Of a stretch of DNA of 64,000 bases, positions 13,101-24,297 are shown one piece after another. Location of the stretch: assembly GCF_020921035.1 (NCBI RefSeq), contig NC_063151.1:28960934-29024933 (forward strand), written 5' to 3'. The DNA comes from Rhodamnia argentea. Taxonomy: Eukaryota > Streptophyta > Magnoliopsida > Myrtales > Myrtaceae. Both the position numbers and the translations under genes were made by a program. The notes below the pieces were generated by a model. That model was not told the origin of the DNA, ran no database searches, and worked only from the letters and a program-made list of their open reading frames with translations. Within the stretch, counting starts at the first letter, position 1. Every line of letters starts with the position of its first letter.

Positions 13101-13240
13101 CGCGTGACACAATGTTTACACAGGCGACAGCATCGCCCTTCCTAGATTTTAGCCAAAAAAAAAAATCAATTGAATTCGGCACTCATAGACCAAAATGGAC
13201 CAATAAAAAATCAATTGAACGCCCTTTTTTTGGCGAGGTT
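10134..13240. other. Upstream region of START gene copy 3
   Basis: No gene is recognised. Bases 10890-12490 align with the upstream region of copy 2 (3600-6220). About 740 bp at 12498-13237 are present only in front of copy 3: copy 2 jumps directly from its equivalent of 12490 to its equivalent of 13240. Open frames such as 12596-12811 show no family resemblance I can name. Confidence 0.55.
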
Positions 13241-13309
13241 TCGAGCACGACACACCATTCATGCTACTCTCTTCGCTTGTACTCTTCTTCTTCTATTCAT
13301 TTCTACCCC

Positions 13310-13319
13310 TATATATATG
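13310..13319 (+). promoter_or_regulatory. TATA box of START gene copy 3
   Basis: The TATATATA run lies about 60 bp upstream of the GA tract of the untranslated first exon. The aligned site in copy 2 (about 6330-6337) reads GTATATAC, a weaker box. Transcription would start at roughly 13345. Confidence 0.55.
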
Positions 13320-13344
13320 TGGGTCTTCGTTGTCTCTAGGACTC

Positions 13345-13374
13345 ATTCTCAGACACAACAATCACATCAAGACC

Positions 13375-13418
<44 letters not shown>

Positions 13419-13443
13419 GTTTCTCCATTATCAGTGGTCTCAG
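13345..13443 (+). other. 5' untranslated exon of START gene copy 3, with GA tract
   Basis: The inferred first exon ends at the donor CAG|GTGAAC (13443/13444) and contains a (GA)n run at 13375-13414. It is conserved in copy 2 (about 6355-6455), which supports it as a transcribed leader. GA tracts in plant leaders are typical sites for BPC/GAGA-binding proteins; that role is inference. Confidence 0.5.
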
Positions 13444-13632
13444 GTGAACTTTCTTAGCTTGCATGAGTCTGGATCTTGTAGATATGAATGTCTCAAGAGG
13501 ACTTTTTTCCTTCATTCTTTTTCCCGGATCGGTTTCAATCTTCTAAAGTTTTGTCAAAATCTGTTCTCCAAACAATCTAGCTGTGTTGATCATGTCATTT
13601 CACCCAAAAAAAAAAAAAGGATGGATTTTGTG

Positions 13633-14290
13633 ATGCATTTTGACACATGAAAAATGTTGAGTTGACCTAGAAGGAAGAAGGTGTGATTTTTTTTTTTTAT
13701 TGTTGGGGTTTTCTCATGAATTTTGGTACATGAAATATGTTGAGCTAACCTAGAAGAAAAAACAAAGGTGTGATCTTTTTTAATATCGGGATTTTCTCAA
13801 AAATTTTGACATATGACTCGGAAGGAAAAAGATGTGATCTTTTTATTTTCTGATGAATTTTGATACATGAAATATGTTGAACTTACCCATAACAAAAATG
13901 TGTGATCTTTTTTATATATGAGTCTTTGGGTTTTCTGATGAGTTTTGACACATGAAATATATTGAGCTAACTTAAAAGGAAAAATGTGTGATCTTTTTAT
14001 TTTCTGATGGATTTTGATACACGAAATACGCTGAGCGGACGGGGAACAAAAAGGTGTGATCTTTTTTTGATATATGACTCTATGGGGTTTTCTGATGAAT
14101 TTTGACACATGAAATGAGTCACTGGGGTTTTCGATGTATTTTGACACATGAAATATGTTGAGCTGACTCAGAAGGAAAAAAGTGTGATCCTTTTTAATAT
14201 CTGAGTTTCTGGAGATTGCTAACGAATTTTGATACATGAAATATGTTGAGTAGACCCAGAAGAAAAAAAAGGTGCAATCTTTTTTTAATA
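13633..14290. repeat. Intronic minisatellite, about nine ~65-90 bp units
   Basis: The unit reads TTTTGACACATGAAATATG, then TTGAGCTGACC, an A-rich part, GTGTGATCTTTTT and TCTGGGGTTTTCTGA, with variants. It is repeated about nine times in the first intron of copy 3. Copy 2 has three units in the same intron, so the array expanded or contracted after duplication. On the minus strand the units give a chance open frame (13797-14237), which is not a gene. Confidence 0.85.
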
Positions 14291-14434
14291 CTTGAGTCTT
14301 TAATAAGATTTGGTTATCTTGATCTTATCTTTTCTCTGTTTTGGTTAATCCTTTATTTTCTTCTGTAAAGCAAATTGATCTACAGGAAATGTGAGCTAAA
14401 CCCAAAAAAATCTCATCTTTTTTTTCCTGTACAG

Positions 14435-17400
14435 ATGAATAAAATGGGCGGTAGCGAAGTTAACAATGATGAGTCACTGAAGAGGGAGATGGACGTCCTC
14501 CCGCTCTTTCCTACGGCTGATCCCGAACATGATCATGCATGGGCCGATCCTCAGCTCAATCCAGTGGAGCAGTAGGGTTTTTCCATATTCTTTTTGATTT
14601 AAAAATTTTGAATTGTAGAATTGACTCCTCAGATTTGAAAAGATATATCTCATAGCATCTTGTTTTGTTTTTAGATCTGCAATTCTTATCTTGCCACTGT
14701 GTTTTCTGTTGAGAAAGTGCTCTGACTTGCATCTTCCTTCTTCTTCTTTTTCCTTTGCCCCCTTTTCACAGTTCTGCGCAATCAAATCCCATTCCCAATG
14801 AAGGGCTGAACCTAGGGTTACCCCTCGATGCTGGTGACAAGGTGATTACTTGTCTCATCTCAGCTTGCAAACGAAGTGCATAAAATAAACCCATTAATTG
14901 GTTTTCACACTTGTACGAAAGATGTTGATCAAATCCATTGGAAAGAGTAATTTAGACATTGGTGTGCAGATTGGTTTCATCATGATATTTTAGCCAAACC
15001 CTAAAATCCTAGTCTTCAATCGACTGTTCTATTCATGTTAAAATCCAAAGTTCTCTATTCACCTACTAATTCTCTCTCTATTTACCACAGACGATCGACT
15101 TTTTTCAAACCAATGCTCATGCTTACCAATCTGCTGAGTCTTTTGGAGCTCAGCATTCACCACAGGCAAGTGGTGTCTCTGATTGTGCATCAGGCTCAGA
15201 TGTAGGAGGGGGAGTTGCTACGGGTACTGATCTATTAATGAAAGTCTCGATAACAACCGAGGCCACAAGGCGATCAATATTTGGTCGCGGTTTGGATGCG
15301 ATGGAGGAGTTAATGACGATGGCACAGATCGGAGAACCATTATGGCAACTCAATGATGATGGCGTGACTGAACTATTACATGATTTTGAGTACAAACGTG
15401 TATTTCAGAGGGCATATCCAGCTCCACAGGATATGAGCCCTGAGGAAATGGCTGGTAACGAATGGGGGAGGCTGCCAAATAGGCCGAATCCCTCCAACAC
15501 CATTGACTTTCTGAACTTATACCCCGAGCAAGTGCCGGGAGTTCCTACAATAGGAAGCCTTAAGACTGAAGCTTCGCGAGATGCCTCTGTCATCAATATG
15601 GATCGGTTTCATATTGTTGCAATGCTTATGGATGTGGTGGGACTGGTTTCCTTATTAACTAGTCAACATACATAGAATGTCTTGGTTTTAACACCCTAAT
15701 GTTCTCGGATTTTTTTATCATTCTCAGAATCAATGGTCGGATAACTTCTCCAACATCGTGTCAAGGTCCACTCTTTTAGGAGTCTTGTATCCGGGCACAC
15801 CAGAGACTTATGATGGGACTTTACAAGTGGTATGTATGACATCCTTGTATTTTAACCGTATTATGAGCGTATGTGGCTATAAAATTGTTTGTTCATAAAA
15901 AAAAGAAAAAAAAATTGTTTGTTCATCACACCCACCGGCTGGTGGCCTAGTTGGTAAGAACACTATGACCTGGTGGTCATATGTTCGAACCATGGTTTGA
16001 GCGCAAGCTCGCCAAGGCTAGGCAGTGTTCGCGCTAACACCAGTGTCTTACCCGGAGCGCCGTGGTGGTGGGGTCCTGCGGCCTCCTCGAGGACTAATCG
16101 TGCTTCATCGCTGATTTGAGCGCAAGCTCGCCGACCATGCGGAACCGCGGTCATCGAAAAAAAAAATTTGTTTGTTCATCACCACATACCGTTGATCATA
16201 GGAGTTGACGAAATGTAATTAGCCAACCTGATTTCCATACATTGTTCACATATCATATCGACCTATATACAAGTAAAGCTGCATTCATATTACATGAAAA
16301 GGTTCAAGAAAAACCAACATATATTGGCTGAGCCTTTCCATATCTCCCTCACCATTGTTGTGAAATAGTTGTCCTAGAATGTGAAGAATATATCCTAAGC
16401 TTCTCACCATTTCTTGAATGACAATTGATGTTTTACTTGACCTTGTTCAAACAGTAGCATTTAGATTATATAGGGAACAAAATTTGCATGAATACCTGTC
16501 CAGCGGGAACTATCAAATATTTCACATGGGAACACCACCTTATTTTACTTACTCTCAAAATAGAATAAAAGTGTGCTATGTGTGTAAGTCTATCATTGAA
16601 ACTGCCAAAACCTTGATCAATGATTTAAGTGTCCTTTTCTAATCTTTGATTCCTAGGTGTAGTTTCAAAGCTAGTTAGACAATGCACCCATGTGTGCAAA
16701 CTAGAACTTATATAGATTTAAATAGTCATTTCCAACACTAGCTGATTCTTTTTTCTTTAATCTATCTCCTAGATATCTGCAGAGTTTCATATCCCCACCG
16801 CGCTTGTTCCCGTGAGATCTGTTCACTTTGCTAGGTATTGCAAGCAACTTGACTGGGACCTGTGGGGAGTAGTCGATTATTCACTAGAGTGGATGTTCCC
16901 TTGTTCGTTCATCAATTACCAAAGGAGGCCATCAGGTTGTTTGATACAGGAATTACCAAATGGTTCCTCAAAGGTTTGGCTATTAAGTTTAATCAAAACT
17001 CAACACATGTTATGTCCATTTTAATTTACATAGTCATCTATATATGTCTACCTATAATACATACACATGCATAACAGGGAAAAAAAACATGCAATTAAAC
17101 GGGGAATGACATGATTACAGTGATGTTCCCAACTGTTTTATATGTGCATGTAGGTCATTTGGGTTGAGAATGGAGGAGTGGACTATACCTCAATCCATAG
17201 CATGTACAGGCCAATTGTTTCCTCTGGATTTGCATTTGGTGCAAAGCGCTGGATTTCTGCCATCACCGGACAATCTGAATGGCTTAAAGCTCTATTGGTG
17301 CCCAATCAGTATGCCTCATACAACAATGGTAAAACAACCTCTCACACACCAAAAGGAAAATATAAACAAAACCCTTTTCTTGTTATTCTTTTATGAGTTA

Positions 17401-18977
17401 TATAGTTTCATGATGGTTGATGTAATTACTAGCTAACACCATCTTTATGATTTTCGGCGTATTATGTGCAGTGGTGATATCAGAAATTGGAAGGGAGAAT
17501 CTGTTGAAACTGGCTGAGAGAATGATGAGAACTTACTTGAAGGAAGTGAATGGCTGTGCATCGAATATGTGGTCTCCATTGTTAGAAGCAAGTGGAGCGA
17601 AAGATATGAGGGTGACCACGAGGACCAACTACGGCGAAGACATTGGGAAGCCCTATGGATCTTCCATTACTTTCACCGCCTCGGTTTGCCTCCCGTATCC
17701 AGTCAAAAAGGTGTTCAATTTCCTCTCTGACGGGACTCTCCGCTATAAGGTACTATGCAGTCTACATAAATACCTAAAAAAAAAATCATGAAAGAATGAC
17801 TGATGGAGTGCAATATTTTATGTATTATCATATGCTAATGAGTTGTTTTATTGAGATACGCTTCACTGAGTTACTCTTTAGAGAACTGCCTGTGCCTTGA
17901 AATGAATAAGTTCAGGTGATCTTTGCTTTGAGTATTGCTGGTGGAAAGATTAATTTTCGCAGATGATGCTGACAAAGACGAAATATTTGTCTTTAAAACC
18001 ATTTCTTAGTAGTCTTGTAGTGCTGATTTTGGTACTTTTCTTCTCCCCTTTTTAGTGGGATGCTCTTGCTTATGACCGTGTCATTCGGGAAGCAACATAC
18101 ATATCCACAGGAGCAAATCCAGCGTCTCGCGTGTCCATTATGCAAATGGAGGTAAGTCCAAAATCTCTTTTCATCCTCGCTTTATCAGATCCCATACTCG
18201 TTAGAGAAACCACGTTTAGTTTGATAGCTTTGCCTTTGTTTCTTCCCAGCCGGTTCTGAACTATTCCTCTGTCCTCCACTTGCAAAACGCTTACTCAGAC
18301 CCGATGGGCTCTTATATCGTTTACGCTCCTGTCGAACTTGGAGCGATGGCCTCGCTCCTGAACGGCGGAAACCCGGATTCAGTGGGGATTTTGCCTTCGG
18401 GTTTTGCAATTCTGCCCGCAAAGCCAATTGTGCCTGGAGGAGATAGCCGCAAAAGTCTCCTGACTATTGCATTTCACATCTTGGACGTGACCAGAAGAGT
18501 GCCAGGTAATATGCTCCCTCGTGGGATAGCCGATGAAGTCTACAAGCTCGCCACAGGAACTGTTGGTGCAATCCATGCTGCTTTGGAGGCTCACATTGGA
18601 GCAGACGTCCATCGTGAAAGAAGAGTTTGGACAATGCGACCGAACATTTACACCAGTAAGTTTGTTTTTTCTCTAATCCCGCTTCGAGAGTCAGGTTCTT
18701 TTTCAAATGGTTTACTTTGTTTCTTTAGGTACTTACAGTATAAAACATGACTTAATATTACTCGTGCATGACTTACATATATTGACAAAGCATAATGTAC
18801 GAGAAGTAGTTTTGCATAAACACATCTTAATAACTTTAACATCTTTTGGTGATTTCCTAACTCTATATAGAGCTGCATGATCCGCCTTTTTAAGATTTTA
18901 TCTTAACCAAGTTTGTTGTTATTGCAGTTGTTCTGGGAGAGGAAAGGGCTAGGGAATTGGGTTGCGCGGATCCGTAA
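14435..18977 (+). CDS. Homeodomain-less HD-ZIP IV-type START protein, copy 3 (686 aa)
   Basis: Ten coding exons: 14435-14571, 14772-14841, 15091-15636, 15728-15829, 16773-16973, 17154-17328, 17472-17749, 18056-18151, 18250-18655, 18928-18977. The total is 2061 nt, 686 aa plus TAA. The start is the ATG directly after the acceptor ACAG at 14431-14434, behind a conserved untranslated exon. Residues ~134-395 form a START lipid-binding domain (DAMEELMTMAQIGEPLW, KTEASRDASVINM, YCKQLDWDLWGVVDYSLE, RRPSGCLIQELPNGSSKV). Residues ~405-686 are the START-adjacent region of class IV HD-ZIP proteins (LAERMMRTY, YIVYAPVELG, LPSGFAILP). The family normally has a homeodomain and a zipper-loop-zipper before START. 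Here there is none, and none hides in the introns. Residues 1-69 instead contain VLPLFPT (21-27) and LNLGLPL (58-64), resembling a WUS box and an LxLxL EAR motif. Without DNA-binding residues it may act as a cofactor or competitor of true HD-ZIP IV factors (inference). Confidence 0.88.
15881..15914 (+). repeat. A-rich remnant of an earlier retroposon tail with its target copy
   Basis: The 16-mer AAAATTGTTTGTTCAT occurs at 15881-15896 and again at 15911-15926, separated only by an A-rich stretch. This layout fits a truncated retroposed tail at the same target that the SINE later used. Confidence 0.55.
15915..16182 (+). mobile_element. tRNA-derived SINE with target-site duplication
   Basis: The body at 15930-16167 starts with a tRNA-like head. 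The A box TGGCCTAGTTGG (15943-15954) matches the Pol III consensus exactly. The B box TGTTCGAACCA (15982-15992) follows at tRNA spacing. The element ends in a ten-A tail. It is flanked by the direct repeat TTGTTTGTTCATCAC at 15915-15929 and 16168-16182. The body is GC-rich against an AT-rich intron. An internal 18-mer TTTGAGCGCAAGCTCGCC occurs twice (15996-16013 and 16115-16132). It lies in sense orientation in the intron between exons 15728-15829 and 16773-16973 of START gene copy 3. The family name is not known to me. Confidence 0.85.
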
Positions 18978-20893
18978 GATGCCGTTCAAATCTTTCTATT
19001 GTAGATAAAACTGCTATCGAGTAATCTGTTATAGAATATTGAAAGTGTGAATTGAACTCTTTTAATTTATTGATGTCGTCCGTCGTGTCTGTCTCGTGTC
19101 TGTCTGCGACACCCTCCCTTGTTGTGTGTTGTGAAACATCTCTTTATAAGGCATCGAGGAGCTGTATAAGCTGTGTGATTTGACCTGGGTTTTAAGTTAA
19201 ATGCCGATGTTGTGATGCATAGTTTGGACAGGCGGTTTGCTTCTACTGCTTCTTATCTTTATGTCAAGATGATATGTTGTGTGTTTAGCAAGGAATATAT
19301 TGCTTATACATGATCTAGCTCTTCTGACGTTGGATCTTCTTAGCTCAAGCTTGTGATCCAAATCTGGTGGCAGTCTCACGCCTGCCGGGTTGATTCACGC
19401 GCATGGCTCGGTTGCAGGTAGAAGATCATTGGAAAGGGCCTTTTCTTTTCACTGTTATTGACCTGTTTGCCAGCAAAGTCCAAGCTTGTTTCTCCATTCC
19501 CTTTCAGTTCATCGACGTTTAGAATAGTGAACATTATGGCTCGGAAAGCATGCATGAGGTCACTGTTTCGTAGACTATCTCGGTGCAGACCATCTTTGGA
19601 CCGCTTACAAACATTGGATGGCCTGACCATGTATTGTCCCATAGAACATCCCGATTGCTTATGGGAGTATTTTCCCTCCCTGCCGGCGCAGGTCGATATG
19701 AATTTGATATCCTTCTCATCTCTCGCTGTTGAGAAGATTTAAGAAAACAATCCCTATACAACTAAGACAAAATACGAACTAGGGGCCGTGGTTAGCATAG
19801 CCACGCAGGTTTGTCATTTGCATCTTGACCTATCAATGATGTCGATAATATAAAGTTAGAAAATTATTCTTCTAAAAAGGACTTTCTTTTTCTCTTCATT
19901 AAAAGAGGGGGAAGGACAGAAGGACATTTCTTATGAATGCGATAGAGAGGCTTTTCTTCACTAGCAGTCTTACATACTGGATACGTAGATCGATCACTAT
20001 ATCCTTGAAAACAATTTCATCTTGCTTGAATAAATTTACTATGAATCTTGAATTCAATTTGGAAACGAGAAGGGAAAACAGAAAGCAGTTCTGATATCTG
20101 CCTAGTTTTCTATTCTATCCCCTTATAACTACTAGTAGCTTTTGCCATTGATTAGGATGGTTCAATTCGCAGTCCTTGGATGTGCGCATATAACGTATGA
20201 AACTTTGACTGATTTTGACGTCACGTCGTCGAATCTAAGAACATCTAAAGTGAGCACTTGATTTGGATCATGGCCCTTGCCGAACACGCTAAGCTTGCGC
20301 TTTTATAGCTAGGATTTCATGATGTTACATACAACATATATAATTGGACAAATGTCTTTCCATACTCCGATGCTAAGCTTGGCTCACTCAGAGCGACAGA
20401 CTAATCATCTTTCAAGTGGCCCAATTTGCTCTCACAACTATGCGGCCTAGGTACTTCACATGCGAAAACAACCCCAATTTTTTTCCGAGTTCAGCAACAT
20501 AATGACTGAAATTGCGAACTAGGCACAAATCTTCAACTACTCGATCTGTCTCTGCTTGGCTTTGCCCTTGAAGGAGGCTGTGATTTGCTGGTACACGGTG
20601 AAACAGAGATTTTCCTCTTTTTCCTTCGAAGCAGGAAATCAGATGATAACGAAACCTGACCCTGAAGTACACGCTTTGCTGCATCAAGAAACCTATACTT
20701 AATGGAAAGGATACACGGGGAGCTTTTCAGCACCATTCCTTCTCTCTCTCCCTTCCCCCCCCTCTCCACACACACACACACAAAAATAGCAGGGTAGCAG
20801 CAATCCTCTGGAAGAGAACAAGTGATCACTGAACTGAACTGTTGATTTCAAAAGCTTCAGAATTACAAGCCTTTCTGCAAAAACCACGCAACC
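18978..20893. other. Intergenic region between START copy 3 and AP5Z1
   Basis: Bases 18978-19870 are the duplicated 3' flank shared with copy 1 (1297-1905 and 2710-3010). From about 19900 the sequence is unique, and I recognise no gene in 19900-20890. Bases 20400-20890 probably include the 3' untranslated region of the AP-5 gene, which ends here on the minus strand. Confidence 0.55.
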
Positions 20894-23800
20894 TTCATCT
20901 GATGGGAAGGATGTCGGTAAATGAAAAATCATGGAAAGGAGGACCTGCAATGTGGAAAAATAGAGAATGCTGATGTAAAATGCAGTTCTTTAATCATTCA
21001 TCCGTTGATTGTTCAATTAAGTCAACATATAATCCATGGAGCATTGAGGGAACCATGACAAGGTCCAAACATTGGAAATAATACAGATGCTATGACCATG
21101 CATATACGTAGGCTACGATCCCTAGGAGAAGTAGTTTTTGGGAGAAGACCCTAGGACACAGCCTTTTATTGTCTGCAGATGCCTTGGAACTTAGGGGTTT
21201 CCAGCAAATTCTGAGTAGGTAAAGAAAAGTACACAAATTTAAAGGGGTAACATGTAAAAATTCGGTTACATTATTAACTTCTCAAGTAAACTTCACCAAT
21301 CCAACGGAATGATATTTCTAGCAATTTTAGGGCCTTATAATGTGCCAGTTGAATCCAAATAAGAATCTTCTTTGATTTATTTTCTTTGCTTAGAACCTGT
21401 GTGCCTCCCAAAAAGCAAAGGAAAAGAAAAATGAAAGTGTTGTATGGAACGGAAAAGAACTTGAAAGTGCTGTGCAAACCTTGATAACTGGTGTCATGGC
21501 ATAATTAACTAATTTACTCTCTGAACACATGCACTTCTGAGAATGGAAATGCCCTTGAAACCATCCACTGAAACCGCTCAAATTTCCATCTCTATTTTGA
21601 GAATTTTTAACCTCTTCTGAATCTTTTATCATCTCTCAACCCAACAAAATGAGGAAGAGGAAAAAACTTACCTTCTTGTTCCCCTAAAATGTAAAAGGGA
21701 ACATGTGTATTCATCATTGTGCAACCTTCACTCCAGTTAACCACACCAGGGCTCTGCCTATGTTCATCTGAAGGCTCTGAGGGCCCCAAGACAGATATAC
21801 AAATTGCAGGCTCACTCATAAGACCTAAATAATCTCGTGCACGCCTCCAAACCCGACCATCTGATATTCGAGATCGTGCCACCTGGTCATGCAAGAGCGA
21901 CTTAGGGAATTTAATTGTTGACAATCTGGCATTGATGTTTAACAAAGCTCACAACAGATTAGGGAAATTACTAAACAAGGACAAGATATCACATGAATAC
22001 ACACACAAAAGCATTGTTCTCTTACTGCGGTTGTCAAAAATTCTGATTAAGATGGACAATCTACCTTGCCTAAGGACACACGTGCCCTTGGAAGCAGCTC
22101 ACGATGGTAAGTAGCAAGCTTTGCAATTGCTGTTATCACAAAACACAGCAGCCTTGCTTGTGATGACTTCCTGGATGTGTCGCGATTGGATTCAACAGTC
22201 AAATCCTGCCTCAGCCCAAGACGACTTCACAAATAAGCAAGAAACAAACGTTATGAGCAGTCTGGTAGTCCCAAAGGTATGGGGGAGAAAATCCCCCTCC
22301 AGCTAGAGCAGAAGCAGGACAAAAGTGTCCCCAGTAAGGGCCTAAAGGTAATGGCTCATCCTACCTGGACGAAAGGTTTTCATATAAGAGTAGCTCTAAG
22401 CTCTCAAAAAGCTCACGAGCCGCATCTTTGTGAGATCCACCTCCTCCTCCATGCTCCCCAATGGCCCAACACAGTTGCAGTGCCAACTCTGTCTAGAGAA
22501 GAAACTAGCAAATAATATTGCCATTTGCACAATTTAACTGGAAGCAGCAATATGGAGGAAATTCTCTGACCTTTGCAGGACTATCATAAGCTTCTCCAAG
22601 CCTATCCATGATAGGTTTCTGCAAAAAATTTGGACATGTCCTTAGATGAGGCTTGCATAAGGTGGGTATTGAAGATAATCAATAACTTCCAGTCAGAAAA
22701 GTGTAATTCGAGGAAAACAAAGATTGTGCCCTCTGAAACCAGAAGGAATGTGGTGATAGGATGAAAATGTTCTCTTATTGTCATTCCATTCTACAATACA
22801 CACATGAAAGGTAAACCATCAAAATGGTGGCTATACAAAACAAATTGCCTAAGTCCACATAGCTCCTTCCTTTTCTATATTCATATCATATAGAACTGTA
22901 TTGAGCCTACCGAAAGTTTGGGCAGAAAGAACCACCCCCCAATACGGAATTATGAGCTTGCTCTTCTTTGACATGACATTATTGTTAATGCTCCCTGATG
23001 ACTGTTAGGACTGGCTGAACTAAACTACTAGCAGAAAGAATATGGGAGATAATTCTTCTGACAGGGTATTACCTTCAGAAGAGCAACAAAGTTTGGAGAA
23101 CGCTGAAATGCTGCAAGCATGAATCCCAAGAGTCTCTTTTGAACCTACAGTGGAAATGGTAAATACCCAACCTCTTCAATTAAAAGTGTAGTATTTGTAT
23201 GCATGACATCCAAGCAAGAAAGGATGTTCTATAGGATGCGAAATACACTGTTATTTAAATACAAAGATGTTATTGATCATGCTCTACCAAACTATAGAAC
23301 ATCACGTTAAAACAGTTAAAAAGTATATCATATTTGCATCCAAAGGAGCTGTTGAATTGTATTAATGGACCTACTTCACAGGGTTATCCAATAGAAAGCT
23401 CTATCACATTATAACAAGGAAAAAAAAAGACCCTCAAAAACATGGTCTGAAAGGAACTGGTGAATTTTATAATTAGAGCTAATTCACCAAGTCATTCATT
23501 AAAAAAGCTCCATTAAACTAATACGAGAAACTTCCTAAGAAATTATGGATTCATTTTCTTTTTCTTAACTCTTATCAATATGCTCTGTGGAGGCAGTTCA
23601 GTGTAATCAGTAATAAAATTTGTGTCTTGCCTATCATGTGTTTTAACTTGTTCTCAAACTGCATAAGGTATCCTAGTTTAAGGCCACTAGATCCTACTAA
23701 TCTCTAGTTATGACAGCTACTCTCACCTTATACTTCACTACTTAATACTTGTGCAACAGTAAGGAAAATGCAAATGAAAGTTTATTAGATACATTATAGT

Positions 23801-24222
23801 AAGGGAGTACCTCATAAGAGAAGGTTTTGTCCGGAAATATTTTGGAAATTCTGGACATAAGCAGGGGAATCAATGCGCAGATCAAAGCTGCATACACGAG
23901 AAAGTTCGAGGAAAAATGGTGAGACACAGTTAAGCACTTCTACAAACGAATCACAAGAAGACAAACAGCATGTATACTGACTCTCAGCCAATGTTAGGAT
24001 TCAAGACATACAGTCATTTACTTCACGTAGAGCTATGGCAAAATAAACATCGAGGAGCCTGGGAGCTATATGCATTGCTTGTTTCAGCCGCTCAGATTGA
24101 GGGTTATTTATTGCAGCCTGTAGTGCAGCTGTCATCCCTGGAGAAGTCCAATGACGTTCCTACAACAAACTTTTTTTGGTTAATAGGTCATTTCATTAGC
24201 CAGCTAATAATAATTCAACAGC

Positions 24223-24297
<75 letters not shown>

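Noticed and set aside
13797..14237. 146-codon minus-strand frame with repeated FHVSK/YISC-like phrases
   Set aside because: The periodicity comes from the intronic minisatellite of the START gene; it is not a repeat protein.
15943..15992. A tRNA gene
   Set aside because: The A and B boxes are the promoter of a SINE. The sequence does not fold into a complete tRNA, continues into a GC-rich body and ends in an A tail with a target duplication.
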